A stretch of DNA of 64,000 nucleotides from Anaerocolumna chitinilytica (GTDB lineage Bacteria > Bacillota > Clostridia > Lachnospirales > Lachnospiraceae): contig NZ_AP023368.1 of assembly GCF_014218355.1 (NCBI RefSeq), positions 872,001-936,000 on the forward strand, in the 5' to 3' direction. Below are positions 17,326 to 26,698 of the stretch, in pieces. Every line of letters starts with the position of its first letter. The stretch's first letter is position 1. The notes beneath the pieces were generated by a model. It was not told the DNA's origin, did not search any database, and saw only the letters and a program-made list of their open reading frames with translations. Position numbers and translations under genes: made by a program.

Positions 17326-18942
17326 TTATTGCTCCCAGATATTTTTCATTTGGTAACATTGACAGGAAACAGTGCAGCTTCCTTTTATGATTAAACTCAT
17401 GTGTTCAGATGACATAGCATAACTTGCCGTAACGCTGTCCTCAAAACATAATTCCACGGTTGTAGTATCGATTAATACAGTAAATTGCAGAGATTCCCTA
17501 TCTAACAACACACTGCGGCCATTTTCAAACAAAAGTTTTCGCTCCGATGCCTGGTAATGAATCGTATGTGCGCCGACCCGGATAGAAAGCATATCTGTGC
17601 AGGAGGATAAATCAATTACATATTGAGCAGGAGTAACAATTTCAATTGAAGTCTCAGCCGTCTGTTGAAAATTATTTTCAAAGAGCAGCTCTTGCCGTAA
17701 CTGCTCTATCTGCTGAATTGGAGCACGGCATACACGAAGGCCGTCTCTGCCCTTTCTTAAGGTGATTTCACAAGGTATTGTCATACACTGAGAGAAGGGC
17801 ATATTCTCGTAACCTAAGTCTTCTCCGGTACCACCCATTCCCCGTACCCAGCTGATATGTATGCGTTTACCCTCCGGCTGATGGCTCCAGGTCTGTCCAG
17901 CATAGGAGGCATTTCCATAGTCCAGAGGATTAAATTGTCCGGATTCAGTAAAGTGGTATCCATCAAAGTCTCCTACTCTTGCCATACAGTCAGCTCCGTA
18001 CAGCACCCATTTTACTTCATCGGTACCTTCAACGGTTAAGGGGAAAATATCAGGGCATTCGTACAGGTCATCATTTCTTGAAGTCAGTTTCCAATCATGA
18101 AAATTATCTGATACATAAAAAGATACACAATTCCTATTGTTTTCGTCGGTTTCATAAACTGCCATAACATAATGGTCATCATAGCGGAAAAGGCGGGGAT
18201 CTCTCCAGCCATAGCCGCTTTGTGTCGGGACAGTTGCTTCATGGGAAAATAAATAAAAAGTATAACCTCCATCGGTACTGGCTGCTAAAAATTGACCGCC
18301 TGAAGGGTAGTCCCGTCCGTTTTTAATGTTTTGTGTACCTAAAGCGGTAAATGCCGCAATAATAGCATCTTTACCATAGCCCGCCCGATTCTCTGTATCT
18401 ACAACAGCACTTCCGGAGGCTATGGACCAGTCCCTGCGCCAGGGCAGAATGGCATCATCTTTTTCCTCCCAATGCAGGAGGTCTTTGCTGATGGCATGCC
18501 CCCAGCAGATATTGACGCTGCCATGAGGAGTACCAAGGGGATTATGCTGGTAATACATATGATAAAGCCCGTCTTTGTAGAACAACCCGTTAGGATCGTT
18601 AAGCCAGCCTCTTTTACTGGAAAAGTGATACAAAGGACGAAGGGGTTCTCTGTATAGATTCGGATAAAGGGGATGTAGAGAACTGGCTTTTCCCCCGCTA
18701 ACAATACGATTCAGTGCGGTTTCGGTTATTCCTTCCGGATCGGCTACCAGCAGCGTAAGTGTTTTATCTTTGTGCTGACTGACCTTTAAGTAGAAATATT
18801 CGCCTCCTTCGTCTGTCAGAGCCAGGCAGAAGCTGCGAACCAGCTCACCACCAGCCCAGATTTGCATATCGTTTCTCTTACCGCCTGGAATAATGGGAAT
18901 GTGTAGATAATCATGTTCGCATAAGATGTCTCTTTTAATCAT
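17326..18942 (-). CDS. GH32 family beta-fructosidase (sucrose/fructan hydrolase)
   Basis: GH32 enzymes release fructose from sucrose, sucrose phosphate or fructans. The 538-residue protein has all three catalytic blocks: WLNDPNG with nucleophile Asp116, WRDPRLF (transition-state Asp) and ECPDIFPL (acid/base Glu). About 100 residues precede the catalytic propeller and a beta-sandwich follows, as in many levanase-like members. No signal peptide is present, so it acts in the cytoplasm. AAGGAG lies upstream. It is the second gene of a lacI-GH32 operon, 27 bases after lacI, so control by that repressor is likely. No sugar transporter is adjacent. Confidence 0.92.
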   Translation of the reverse strand: MIKRDILCEHDYLHIPIIPGGKRNDMQIWAGGELVRSFCLALTDEGGEYFYLKVSQHKDKTLTLLVADPEGITETALNRIVSGGKASSLHPLYPNLYREPLRPLYHFSSKRGWLNDPNGLFYKDGLYHMYYQHNPLGTPHGSVNICWGHAISKDLLHWEEKDDAILPWRRDWSIASGSAVVDTENRAGYGKDAIIAAFTALGTQNIKNGRDYPSGGQFLAASTDGGYTFYLFSHEATVPTQSGYGWRDPRLFRYDDHYVMAVYETDENNRNCVSFYVSDNFHDWKLTSRNDDLYECPDIFPLTVEGTDEVKWVLYGADCMARVGDFDGYHFTESGQFNPLDYGNASYAGQTWSHQPEGKRIHISWVRGMGGTGEDLGYENMPFSQCMTIPCEITLRKGRDGLRVCRAPIQQIEQLRQELLFENNFQQTAETSIEIVTPAQYVIDLSSCTDMLSIRVGAHTIHYQASERKLLFENGRSVLLDRESLQFTVLIDTTTVELCFEDSVTASYAMSSEHMSLIIKGSCTVSCQCYQMKNIWEQ

Positions 18943-18969
18943 AAATTCTAACTCCTTTATATTTATTAT

Positions 18970-19959
18970 TTATTGCTTATTATTAGGCAGGACTGAATTT
19001 CTCTCAATTAAAAATGGCTTAAAGCTGGTGGATGAAGGATATACCTCACTGTCAGAGGTTTCGTAAGACAAAATTTCCCTTACGATTACATTGGACAGTG
19101 CCTGAACGGGATGGCCGATGGCTGAGATATGGAGGAGCTGCAGCCAACGTTCATCATCAAAGGATAAGAAAGAGATATCTGAAGGTATCTGCATGGCCAG
19201 ATCGGAAAGTACCTGATAAGTGATATAGCTTAAAGGCTCAGACACCGAGAAAACAGCGGTTGGTTTCTCTTTTAATAGTGCTTCCTTGATATTATGGTAG
19301 CTTGCCTCCTCTGTACTGCCGGTCAGGTCACTAAATTTTATGGGGGGAGTTAACTCTGATTCCTGATAAGCCTTTTCATAACCCTCCACACGGTTAATAC
19401 CGCCAATCATGAGTATACGATTATGCCCATTAGAGAGCAGATGGCGGGTACCTAAATAGGAACCATAATTATCGTCAAAATAAAAGCTTGTAATATCCTC
19501 AAATGGATTAGAGATTAATTGAATAAACCGTATTGGTGAATGCTGTATTAAGGAATATAAGCGATTATGGTCAGCCGTTGAATGGATTAATGGTGTAAAT
19601 ATTATTACGTTTACTTGACCAGCTGCCAGAGATTGAATTATATTCCATTGTTTATCCGAATCACCGTCATCAAAGGAGATTAGAAGGTGATACCCATGAA
19701 TGGCCAGCTCTGTTTCAATCCTGTGAGTAATCTTTAAAAACAGAGGATTGAATCCATGGGAAATAATTAAGCCGATAGTTTTCGTGTTTTTTTGGCGGAG
19801 ACTGGATGCAATCCTATTCGGAGAATATCCCAGCTCTTTTGAAACATTCATGATTCGTTGGTAGGTTTCCGGTTTTATTTTGGCATCTCCACGAAAGGCT
19901 CTGGATACGGTTGTATGTGATACTCCTGCTAATTTAGCGACATCCTTACTGGTTATCAT
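18970..19959 (-). CDS. LacI-family repressor of the GH32 operon
   Basis: A 329-residue regulator with the LacI helix-turn-helix and hinge at residues 1-55 (SKDVAKLAGVSHTTVSRAF, then GYSPNRIASSLR) and a sugar-binding domain from about residue 60 (KTIGLIISHGFNPLFL). It lies directly upstream of the GH32 gene on the same strand. A matching pair of palindromic sites at 20036-20051 and 20175-20190 lies before it, one overlapping its own -35 box, so it probably represses itself and GH32 until sucrose or a fructose-containing sugar is present. The inducer is inferred from the operon partner. Confidence 0.93.
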   Translation of the reverse strand: MITSKDVAKLAGVSHTTVSRAFRGDAKIKPETYQRIMNVSKELGYSPNRIASSLRQKNTKTIGLIISHGFNPLFLKITHRIETELAIHGYHLLISFDDGDSDKQWNIIQSLAAGQVNVIIFTPLIHSTADHNRLYSLIQHSPIRFIQLISNPFEDITSFYFDDNYGSYLGTRHLLSNGHNRILMIGGINRVEGYEKAYQESELTPPIKFSDLTGSTEEASYHNIKEALLKEKPTAVFSVSEPLSYITYQVLSDLAMQIPSDISFLSFDDERWLQLLHISAIGHPVQALSNVIVREILSYETSDSEVYPSSTSFKPFLIERNSVLPNNKQ

Positions 19960-20013
19960 AAAAACTCCTGTTCTTTTAATAAAGTGGAAATTGATTGTTC
20001 TGGTAATAATTAG

Positions 20014-20042
20014 AGTATATACGTATATGAATTAAATGTCAA
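20014..20042 (-). promoter_or_regulatory. Promoter of the lacI-GH32 operon
   Basis: On the minus strand a consensus TTGACA (plus coordinates 20037-20042) and TATACT (20014-20019) are separated by exactly 17 bases. The -35 box lies within the proximal operator. Confidence 0.75.
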
Positions 20043-20051
20043 CGTTGTCAT
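20036..20051. promoter_or_regulatory. Proximal LacI-type operator
   Basis: ATGTCAACGTTGTCAT has the central CAACGTTG palindrome typical of LacI-family sites and overlaps the -35 box of the lacI promoter. Its reverse complement shares ATGACAACGTT and the following ACA with the distal site. Confidence 0.7.
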
Positions 20052-20174
20052 AAAAAGAAGTAAATATCTATCATATAAATAAGTAAAAATGTTAAGCAGT
20101 ATATTTTATTATATATTTTTAAGTAAAATTCATTTATATAAGTAATGAAAATATTTTTTAATATACTTCTATCA

Positions 20175-20190
20175 ATGACAACGTTAACAA
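20175..20190. promoter_or_regulatory. Distal LacI-type operator
   Basis: ATGACAACGTTAACAA repeats the proximal site almost exactly in the opposite orientation, about 139 bases away, a distance compatible with DNA looping. The intervening sequence is very AT-rich and holds no gene. Confidence 0.6.
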
Positions 20191-20374
20191 ATATAGAACA
20201 TTATCAAGTGTTAAAAAAGGATAGTTTAATGAATTTGTTTTCCTTATAGATAGATTCATTATAGAAGAATAATAGAAATGAATAATAGAGAAGTATCTAA
20301 ATGAAAGAAGATTAACAGGCAGAAGATGATTTGAATTAGTGGTGCTTTGAAAGGTAAGAAGAGCTGCCTATAGA

Positions 20375-20421
20375 GAAAAGGCAGTTTCTCAGGAATTATG
20401 ATTCACGCCGGAGGAACTGCC
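20375..20421 (-). terminator. Rho-independent terminator of the aminotransferase gene
   Basis: Read on the minus strand, GGCAGTTCCTC and GAGAAACTGCC form a stem (plus coordinates 20380-20390 and 20411-20421), followed by TTTTTCTC. Confidence 0.78.
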
Positions 20422-20444
20422 GATCTATATAGGATTTATGAAAT

Positions 20445-21569
20445 TTAAGAGTGCAGGGTTTGGTATAGATATTCTAATAACCGGTTATTGGCTTCCTTTG
20501 ACTGAAAGCAAAATCTTATAAAGCGATTACCAAGGCCTGGAAAGCTTGAACAATCTCTGATCATCATTCCTTTCTTGATAGCACCTTCAAATACCTCATA
20601 GGAGTCAGGATGCTCATCGGTAAGCTTTAACAGAATAAAGTTCCCGTTAGGTTCGTAATACTTTATGGTATTTATTTTACTTAATTCGGTCTTAATTCTT
20701 TCTCTTTCATTGTTTATAAAGCTTCTGGTTTCTTGAATATAATTTTCATCAGAAAACATGATTTCACCTGCTATCGAAGCCAGAATATTTATCGTCCAGG
20801 GGTTCTTATTTTCGTTGACCAATTGAAGCAATGCTTCGTCACTGGTCATAGCATAGCCCAGACGGAGACCGGGAGCTGCAAAGAACTTGGAGATACCCCG
20901 GAGGATGATAAGGTTTTGAAAGGCAGAAAGAAGAGATACCGAGGTTGCAGAGGAAATATCCGGGGCAAATTCTACATAAGTCTCATCCACCATACAATAT
21001 ATATTTCTATCCCTGCAAAAGGTAAGAATTTCTGCCATGGTCTCTGTCCGAATCACAGTAGAGGTAGGATTGTTCGGATTACAGATTATAAGGAGGTTAT
21101 AGGGAGCTTCCAGGGTTTCTTTTAGTGCAGAGATATTTACCTGAAAGTTCTCCTCTTCCTTTAAAGGAAAATAATCAATCATACTTCCTGCAAGCTTTAG
21201 TTCTCTTTCGTATTCAGAATAGGTAGGACTTAGAATCAGAGCTTTTTTAGGCTTTATAAATTTTATAAACAATGAGATAAGTTCCGTTGAACCATTTCCT
21301 ACCAGGATATGGTCGATATTGCATTTATTATCACTTGGAGTATCCTTATCAATATAAGCGGCAATATTTCTTCGCAAAGCTGTATATTCTCTGTCGGGAT
21401 AATCTGTTATGGCGTCAAGATGGCTTGCAAGCGCGGATCTTAACACCGGTGATATACCAAGGGGATTGACATTCCCTGCAAAGTTAATGATATCCTCTTT
21501 TTTTATTCCATAATATTTTTCTATTTTTTCTAAATCACTTCCGTGAAAATGTTCCTTTGACGTTATCAT
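20445..21569 (-). CDS. PLP-dependent class I/II aminotransferase, CobD/HisC-like
   Basis: A 374-residue fold-type I enzyme. The N-terminus (HGSDLEKIEKYYGI, then NFAGNVNPLGISP) and the DYPDREYTALRRNIAAY segment resemble threonine-phosphate decarboxylase (CobD) and histidinol-phosphate aminotransferase. PLP-binding features include CNPNNPTS, MVDETYVEF and the lysine in LRGISKFFAAPGLRLGY. No cobalamin or histidine genes are near, so the pathway cannot be set from context. GGAAAGGATAGG precedes the start. It is divergent from the large gene at 21671 and ends at its own terminator. Confidence 0.85.
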   Translation of the reverse strand: MITSKEHFHGSDLEKIEKYYGIKKEDIINFAGNVNPLGISPVLRSALASHLDAITDYPDREYTALRRNIAAYIDKDTPSDNKCNIDHILVGNGSTELISLFIKFIKPKKALILSPTYSEYERELKLAGSMIDYFPLKEEENFQVNISALKETLEAPYNLLIICNPNNPTSTVIRTETMAEILTFCRDRNIYCMVDETYVEFAPDISSATSVSLLSAFQNLIILRGISKFFAAPGLRLGYAMTSDEALLQLVNENKNPWTINILASIAGEIMFSDENYIQETRSFINNERERIKTELSKINTIKYYEPNGNFILLKLTDEHPDSYEVFEGAIKKGMMIRDCSSFPGLGNRFIRFCFQSKEANNRLLEYLYQTLHS

Positions 21570-21584
21570 AGCCTATCCTTTCCC

Positions 21585-21614
21585 TTGCGAAATCCTGTCG
21601 TTTAGTGTTATAAT
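21585..21614 (+). promoter_or_regulatory. Possible promoter of the four-gene unknown operon
   Basis: TTGCGA at 21585-21590 and TATAAT at 21609-21614 are 18 bases apart, about 60 bases before the first gene. The same spacer must also hold the divergent aminotransferase promoter. Confidence 0.4.
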
Positions 21615-21670
21615 AATTATAATGTAAAGAAAAAAAATTGCAATATATACATAAATAATCCAGGTCTGGG

Positions 21671-24600
21671 GTGAAGTTGTTGAAGGAGAAGATAAAACAA
21701 TTAGCAGGCGGATGCTTTGAATATGAATCTCCCGCTTTATTATTATCAGAGGAAGAACTTATTATAACGGTGGATGCAGGCGGTTGCTATGAGGGTACAC
21801 TTACCGTCTCGAATACTCTTCGCACGAAAATTACAGGACAAATTTATACTTCCAGCACCTTTTTTCATATCAAAGAAAAGGAACTGCATGGTGAAAACCC
21901 TACAATAACCTATACCGTAGAGGCAAAGAACCTTGCCCCGGGAGATGTTATCCGGGGGTTTCTTGATATTGTAAGTGATAGCGGTGAGGTAAAAGTACCT
22001 TACATCATTACAGCAGAACCACCTTTCTTAAACTCTTCCCTTGGCAAAATAAAAGACTTTTTTCATTTTACCAATCTCGCAAAATCTGACTGGGGGGAAG
22101 CAGTAAAATTCTTTAAAGCAGAAGAATTCAGGGAATTCCTGAGCTACCGGGATAGAAAGTATCTTACATTATATGATGCTTTGAGAAAAAGCAGATCGGC
22201 AAACCTGGCTTTAGAGGAATTTCTCGTTTCGGTTCATAAAAAAAATCCCATTAGTTTTATTGTAGACAAGAATATCCTGGAATATGAAGTTGATACCGAA
22301 AGCTTTATGGACAAGGTTATCTTAATGAAGGATAACTGGGGATATGAAGAGATAAGAGTAAGCTGCGAAGGGGAGTTTATTATACCGGAGCATAAGATTA
22401 TATGGTCAGATTATTTTGTGGGGAATACATATCCGTTAGAATTTGTAATCCAGCCTCTAAAGATGCGAAAAGGCAGGAATTACGGCAGGATAGTATTGTC
22501 CACTGTTCATGATACAGTTGTAGTAGAGGTGACAGCCCTGCGTAAGGGTGCGAAGGATACAGAGAGGCTTAAACAAAGGCATATCAGGGGAAAAGTCATT
22601 TCCTGTGTGAGAAATTACCTGAACTTCAGAGAAAACCGTATCAGTTCTGAGGAGTATATTCAAAACACAGAAGTAGAATTAAAAGGTTTAAAGAGCGGTA
22701 ACAAAGAGAAACGGCTCTGGCATAAGCTTTTAGAAATCCATCTGCTGCAGATTGCTGACAGGGAGACTTCAAATATAGGAGTCTCAAATGACACAGAGAC
22801 TGTTGATACCAAAGCTTCCGACCTGGAAGCCAGAACCGCTCTGAAGGCTGTCAAAAATGAAATTATGGATGAAAAGCAAAAGGATATGGCGCTTATCTGC
22901 GGCTACTGGTACCTTCATGCACTGATAGAAAAAACCGAGGAAGCAGTAGAGACAGCCGTCAGGGAAGTCAGAAATATCTTTCACATGAATTCAAATGATT
23001 ACAGAATACTCTGGTTCCTGCTATATACGGATAAACGTTTTGACAATAATAAACCACAGGCATTGGAGCTTTTAAAAGAACAGTATATGAGCGGCTGCCG
23101 CAGTCCATATCTATATTTTGAAGCCCTTATAATCTATAAGGAGAATCCGGTCCTTTTAACAGATTTGACGGACTTTGAGATACAAGTATTGCTCTTTGGG
23201 ACGAAGGAAGGATTTCTGGAGGATGAATTAGTAAGGCAGTTTACATATCTGGCAGCCAAGAGAAAGGAATTCTCAAGAGGTATTTATTTTGGCCTTACAC
23301 GGATATACAAGGAGTATTCAGAAAAGGGTAAAAAGGAAGATCAGACCCTTCTAACCAGTATATTAACCGCTCTGATCAGTCTTTTAATAAAAGGCCATAA
23401 AAGAGGGAAGAAGTATTATGTCTGGTATCAGGAAGGAGTAAAGGAACAGCTTCGCATAACAGAGCTTTATGAGAATTACCTTTATTCCTGCGACGAAGAG
23501 GGCCAGGAGAAACTGCCTATGCAGGTACTGCTTTATTTTATCTATAACAGCAGTCTCCAGGACAAAAAACGAGCCTTTCTCTATGCATACATTATTAAGA
23601 ACAAGGAAGAGCTTTCTTCTATTTACCGAAGTTATAATAAAAAGATTGAGAATTTCGGAAAGAAGATGTTAAAACTGGGGGCAATTGACAGAAACTTGTC
23701 TGTTATCTATGAGGAATTGGTTCGGATGGACGGGTTTTCAGAAGAGATTTTTAAAGACTTATCTAATGTCGGCTTTAAGCAGGAGTTGTATTGCAATAAC
23801 AGCAATATAAAAGGTGTAATCACGCTTCATCAGGAGACCGGCGATGAAATCTATTCCCCTTTGGTTTCAGGCTGTGCTTTCATTGACCTGTATACGGAAA
23901 ACCACGAGATTCTCCTTGTGGATAACCAGGATAACCGGTATGCTAAGACGATTCCCTATACTTTATATCCTTTTCTTGGAAAGGATAGTTATCTGACGGA
24001 TTATCTGAAGTATGAAAACAGTAATCCCATGGTACTTTTGAATTTTGCACAGAAGATAGAAGCCTACCAAAAATTTGATGAAGAATCTGTTCGAATTCGG
24101 AGAAAGCTTCTTGAGCTTCCTTTTCTGGTAGATAGCTATAGAAGCAAACTTCAAATGGAGTTAATTTCTTATTATTATGATAATTTTCAGGCAGATATTT
24201 TAGAGGATTACCTGAGAGAAATTCACCTGGAAGGGTTAAACAAAGCTGACAGGATTAAGATTATTGAATTATATATCAACAGGAATTTCTATGAGGAAGC
24301 GAAAGCTGCATTAATAGAGTATGGCTTTGAAGGTGTTCAGCTTGGCAGATTGCTGAAGCTATGTAACTGGCTGTTATTGGCTTCTGAGGAAGCAGTGCAG
24401 GACTCATACGAGGAACAAAAGACTTCCAGTGAAACTAGGATGACCTATAATGATGTTTTAGGGAAAGAACTGGCGTCAAACTTAAGCTTTTATATCTTTA
24501 AAGCAGGAAAATACAATGAAGAGATATTGTCATACCTGGTAAAGACATACGAGGGTTCTACCCGAGAATTATATGGTCTGTGGGAAGCCGCTTGTGGCTT

Positions 24601-25378
24601 TGAAATTGATACCTGTATTTTGGAAGAGAGACTTCTTATGCAGATGCTCACCACCCGTGAATATCTTATAAATTCACCTCAGGTGTTCCTAAAATACTAC
24701 AAAAAAGGCTGCAATAGGCAATTAATCAAGGCTTTCTTGTCCTATCATGCATATAAATACCTTGTTAACGGAAGAATTCTTGGAGCGGAAATCTTTCAGG
24801 TAATGCGAAGGGAACTGATTTATGAAGAGAATGAGGTCTGTATGCTGGCGCTTTTAAAGAAACTTTCCAAGGAGGATTGTTTTGATGAGAGTGAGAAAGA
24901 ATTTATTGATTATAATCTTCAACGCTTTTTACGAAGGGGTATCGTGATGCCCTTTTTCAAAGATTTTAAAGGAGTTCTGCCTCTGAACGGAAAGCTTCTT
25001 AGCAGCAGCTTCGTAGAATACATATCGAATCCAAAGGGAAGAGTATTTATCCACTACAGATTGGAAGACTCGGAGGAGTTTACAGAAGAAGAAATGCGAG
25101 ACATGTTTCAAGGGATTCATGTTAAGGACTTTATCCTTTTTGCTGACGAGACCTTGCAGTATTATATAACGGAGGGCGAGGGGCCGGATGCGGCTATCAC
25201 CGAGAGCGGAAGCATAAAAGCCGAACAGGAGATGTCACAAGATGAGGGTACCCCCTATGAAGGGATAAATTTTATGGTGACCGCTTTGGACATGGGTGAT
25301 TACGAAAGCATTCAGGAAGGTATCAGAAATTACTCGATGAACAGACATCTTATGAAGGATTTATTCAAAGCCCTTTAA
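21671..25378 (+). CDS. Large protein of unknown function, DUF5717-like (1235 residues)
   Basis: A 1235-residue protein that looks like the DUF5717 family of Lachnospiraceae; no function is known. No signal peptide or convincing membrane segment is seen. Residues of about 25-120 look like an immunoglobulin-type beta-sandwich (TLTVSNTLRTKITGQIY, then GDVIRGFLDIVSDSGEVKVPYII), and a second such unit spans about 190-290. The rest is largely helical, rich in Glu, Lys, Tyr and Leu, and resembles TPR-like solenoids. Start choice is uncertain: GTG at 21671, or TTG at 21677 or 21680. It is first of four tandem genes, with an Hsp70-like ATPase beginning 29 bases after it, which suggests a large scaffold or client-binding partner. 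Confidence 0.72.
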   Translation: MKLLKEKIKQLAGGCFEYESPALLLSEEELIITVDAGGCYEGTLTVSNTLRTKITGQIYTSSTFFHIKEKELHGENPTITYTVEAKNLAPGDVIRGFLDIVSDSGEVKVPYIITAEPPFLNSSLGKIKDFFHFTNLAKSDWGEAVKFFKAEEFREFLSYRDRKYLTLYDALRKSRSANLALEEFLVSVHKKNPISFIVDKNILEYEVDTESFMDKVILMKDNWGYEEIRVSCEGEFIIPEHKIIWSDYFVGNTYPLEFVIQPLKMRKGRNYGRIVLSTVHDTVVVEVTALRKGAKDTERLKQRHIRGKVISCVRNYLNFRENRISSEEYIQNTEVELKGLKSGNKEKRLWHKLLEIHLLQIADRETSNIGVSNDTETVDTKASDLEARTALKAVKNEIMDEKQKDMALICGYWYLHALIEKTEEAVETAVREVRNIFHMNSNDYRILWFLLYTDKRFDNNKPQALELLKEQYMSGCRSPYLYFEALIIYKENPVLLTDLTDFEIQVLLFGTKEGFLEDELVRQFTYLAAKRKEFSRGIYFGLTRIYKEYSEKGKKEDQTLLTSILTALISLLIKGHKRGKKYYVWYQEGVKEQLRITELYENYLYSCDEEGQEKLPMQVLLYFIYNSSLQDKKRAFLYAYIIKNKEELSSIYRSYNKKIENFGKKMLKLGAIDRNLSVIYEELVRMDGFSEEIFKDLSNVGFKQELYCNNSNIKGVITLHQETGDEIYSPLVSGCAFIDLYTENHEILLVDNQDNRYAKTIPYTLYPFLGKDSYLTDYLKYENSNPMVLLNFAQKIEAYQKFDEESVRIRRKLLELPFLVDSYRSKLQMELISYYYDNFQADILEDYLREIHLEGLNKADRIKIIELYINRNFYEEAKAALIEYGFEGVQLGRLLKLCNWLLLASEEAVQDSYEEQKTSSETRMTYNDVLGKELASNLSFYIFKAGKYNEEILSYLVKTYEGSTRELYGLWEAACGFEIDTCILEERLLMQMLTTREYLINSPQVFLKYYKKGCNRQLIKAFLSYHAYKYLVNGRILGAEIFQVMRRELIYEENEVCMLALLKKLSKEDCFDESEKEFIDYNLQRFLRRGIVMPFFKDFKGVLPLNGKLLSSSFVEYISNPKGRVFIHYRLEDSEEFTEEEMRDMFQGIHVKDFILFADETLQYYITEGEGPDAAITESGSIKAEQEMSQDEGTPYEGINFMVTALDMGDYESIQEGIRNYSMNRHLMKDLFKAL

Positions 25379-25407
25379 AGGTATTTCGTTTAGTCAGGAG
25401 GTTTATT

Positions 25408-26679
25408 GTGGCTGATAATAAGAGCTTGATATTAGGACTTGATTTTGGTGATCAGGATATACAGATATGCTGTTTTAATTCAAAAGCCCTTGAACCGGAA
25501 TCGGTTTCCTTATGTACAGGTAATAATCCATACTTCTTTCCGGCAGTGATTGGTGTAAAGCCAGGGGGCAAAGAGTGGGTATTTGGGGAAGAGGCCTTGG
25601 AATTACAGAAGAAGGGCATGTGCCAGGCAGCAGGCAATTTATATCAGATAGCAGTACAGGGCACTGAGACGGTATTCTATGACAAAGCTTATACCGCAGC
25701 TTATCTGCTGGAAAAGCTTTTTCGCAAGTGCCTTACCTGCGTAACGTTAAAATTTCCGGGAGAAGGAATATCCAAGCTTAATGTCACTGTCAAAGAGCTA
25801 AATGATTCAGTAAGAGCAGTATTACAAGAAGCTTTCGCTAACCTTGGGCTAAAAGAGGATAGATTATCCCTTCAAAGTCATTCATTAAGTTACGAATACT
25901 ATGCTCTGAATCAGAAAAAAGAGCTTTGGAGCAATGATATCGGATTATTTCATATGGACGAAGAGGAATTTCAATACAAGCAGATTAGTATCAGCCGTAA
26001 GTTTACACCGATACCTGTTTGTGTGAGCCAGAAAGATTTTAATGATGTATTAAGTTATGAAGAGGTATTAAAGGGAGATAAGGAACGGTTGGAGTACTGC
26101 TTTTTAAATCTTGCGAAAAGTATTTTGCATAAACAGCTAGTTACGACTATCTATGTTACCGGATGCGGATTTGAAGGGGATTGGGCTGATAATGCATTAA
26201 AAGAATTATGCGTGGGCCGAAGGGTGTTCAAAGGACAGAACCTGTATGCAAAGGGAGCATGCTATGCGGCAAAAGAAAAGAAAAATATAGAAGAAGGGAA
26301 AAGCGGAGAGTTTCTTTTCCTGGACTCCGACCAGATTACTTCTTCAATATCGCTGGAAGCTATAAAAGGAGAGACGTCTTGTCAGATACCTCTATGGGAT
26401 GGATATAAACCCTGGTTTGATGGAGGTCTGACCCGGGAATTTATTCTGACAGAAGATAATAAGCTGACAATACTGGCAAAGGACTTATTTACCCTAAAAA
26501 AGGAGTATCATGAAATTACCCTGGATGGGCTGGAAGTCAGATCGGACAAAACCACCAGGATTGAAATTTCAGTTTCCTTTAAAGATAGCAAGACAGCTCT
26601 CGTTCATATAAGAGAAAAAGGCTTCGGTCAGATGATTCCTTCTCTGGGACTGAGCTGGGAGAGTGAAATAAAGCTATAG
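25408..26679 (+). CDS. Hsp70/actin-fold ATPase-like protein, DUF5716-like
   Basis: A 423-residue protein with a divergent Hsp70/actin-type nucleotide fold. The phosphate-1 loop reads LILGLDFGDQDIQICCF (residues 7-23), compared with the GIDLGTT pattern of DnaK; near residue 250 IYVTGCGFEGDWADNALKE, followed by NLYAKGACYAA, corresponds to the adenosine-binding and final helices. The last 100 residues are beta-rich (EITLDGLEVRSDKTTRIEISVSF), like a small substrate-binding unit. It is far from DnaK in sequence and has no DnaJ or GrpE nearby. An AGGAGG site precedes the GTG start. It is the second gene of the unknown operon. Confidence 0.72.
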   Translation: MADNKSLILGLDFGDQDIQICCFNSKALEPESVSLCTGNNPYFFPAVIGVKPGGKEWVFGEEALELQKKGMCQAAGNLYQIAVQGTETVFYDKAYTAAYLLEKLFRKCLTCVTLKFPGEGISKLNVTVKELNDSVRAVLQEAFANLGLKEDRLSLQSHSLSYEYYALNQKKELWSNDIGLFHMDEEEFQYKQISISRKFTPIPVCVSQKDFNDVLSYEEVLKGDKERLEYCFLNLAKSILHKQLVTTIYVTGCGFEGDWADNALKELCVGRRVFKGQNLYAKGACYAAKEKKNIEEGKSGEFLFLDSDQITSSISLEAIKGETSCQIPLWDGYKPWFDGGLTREFILTEDNKLTILAKDLFTLKKEYHEITLDGLEVRSDKTTRIEISVSFKDSKTALVHIREKGFGQMIPSLGLSWESEIKL

Positions 26680-26698
26680 GAAGGGGCATAACTATTTT

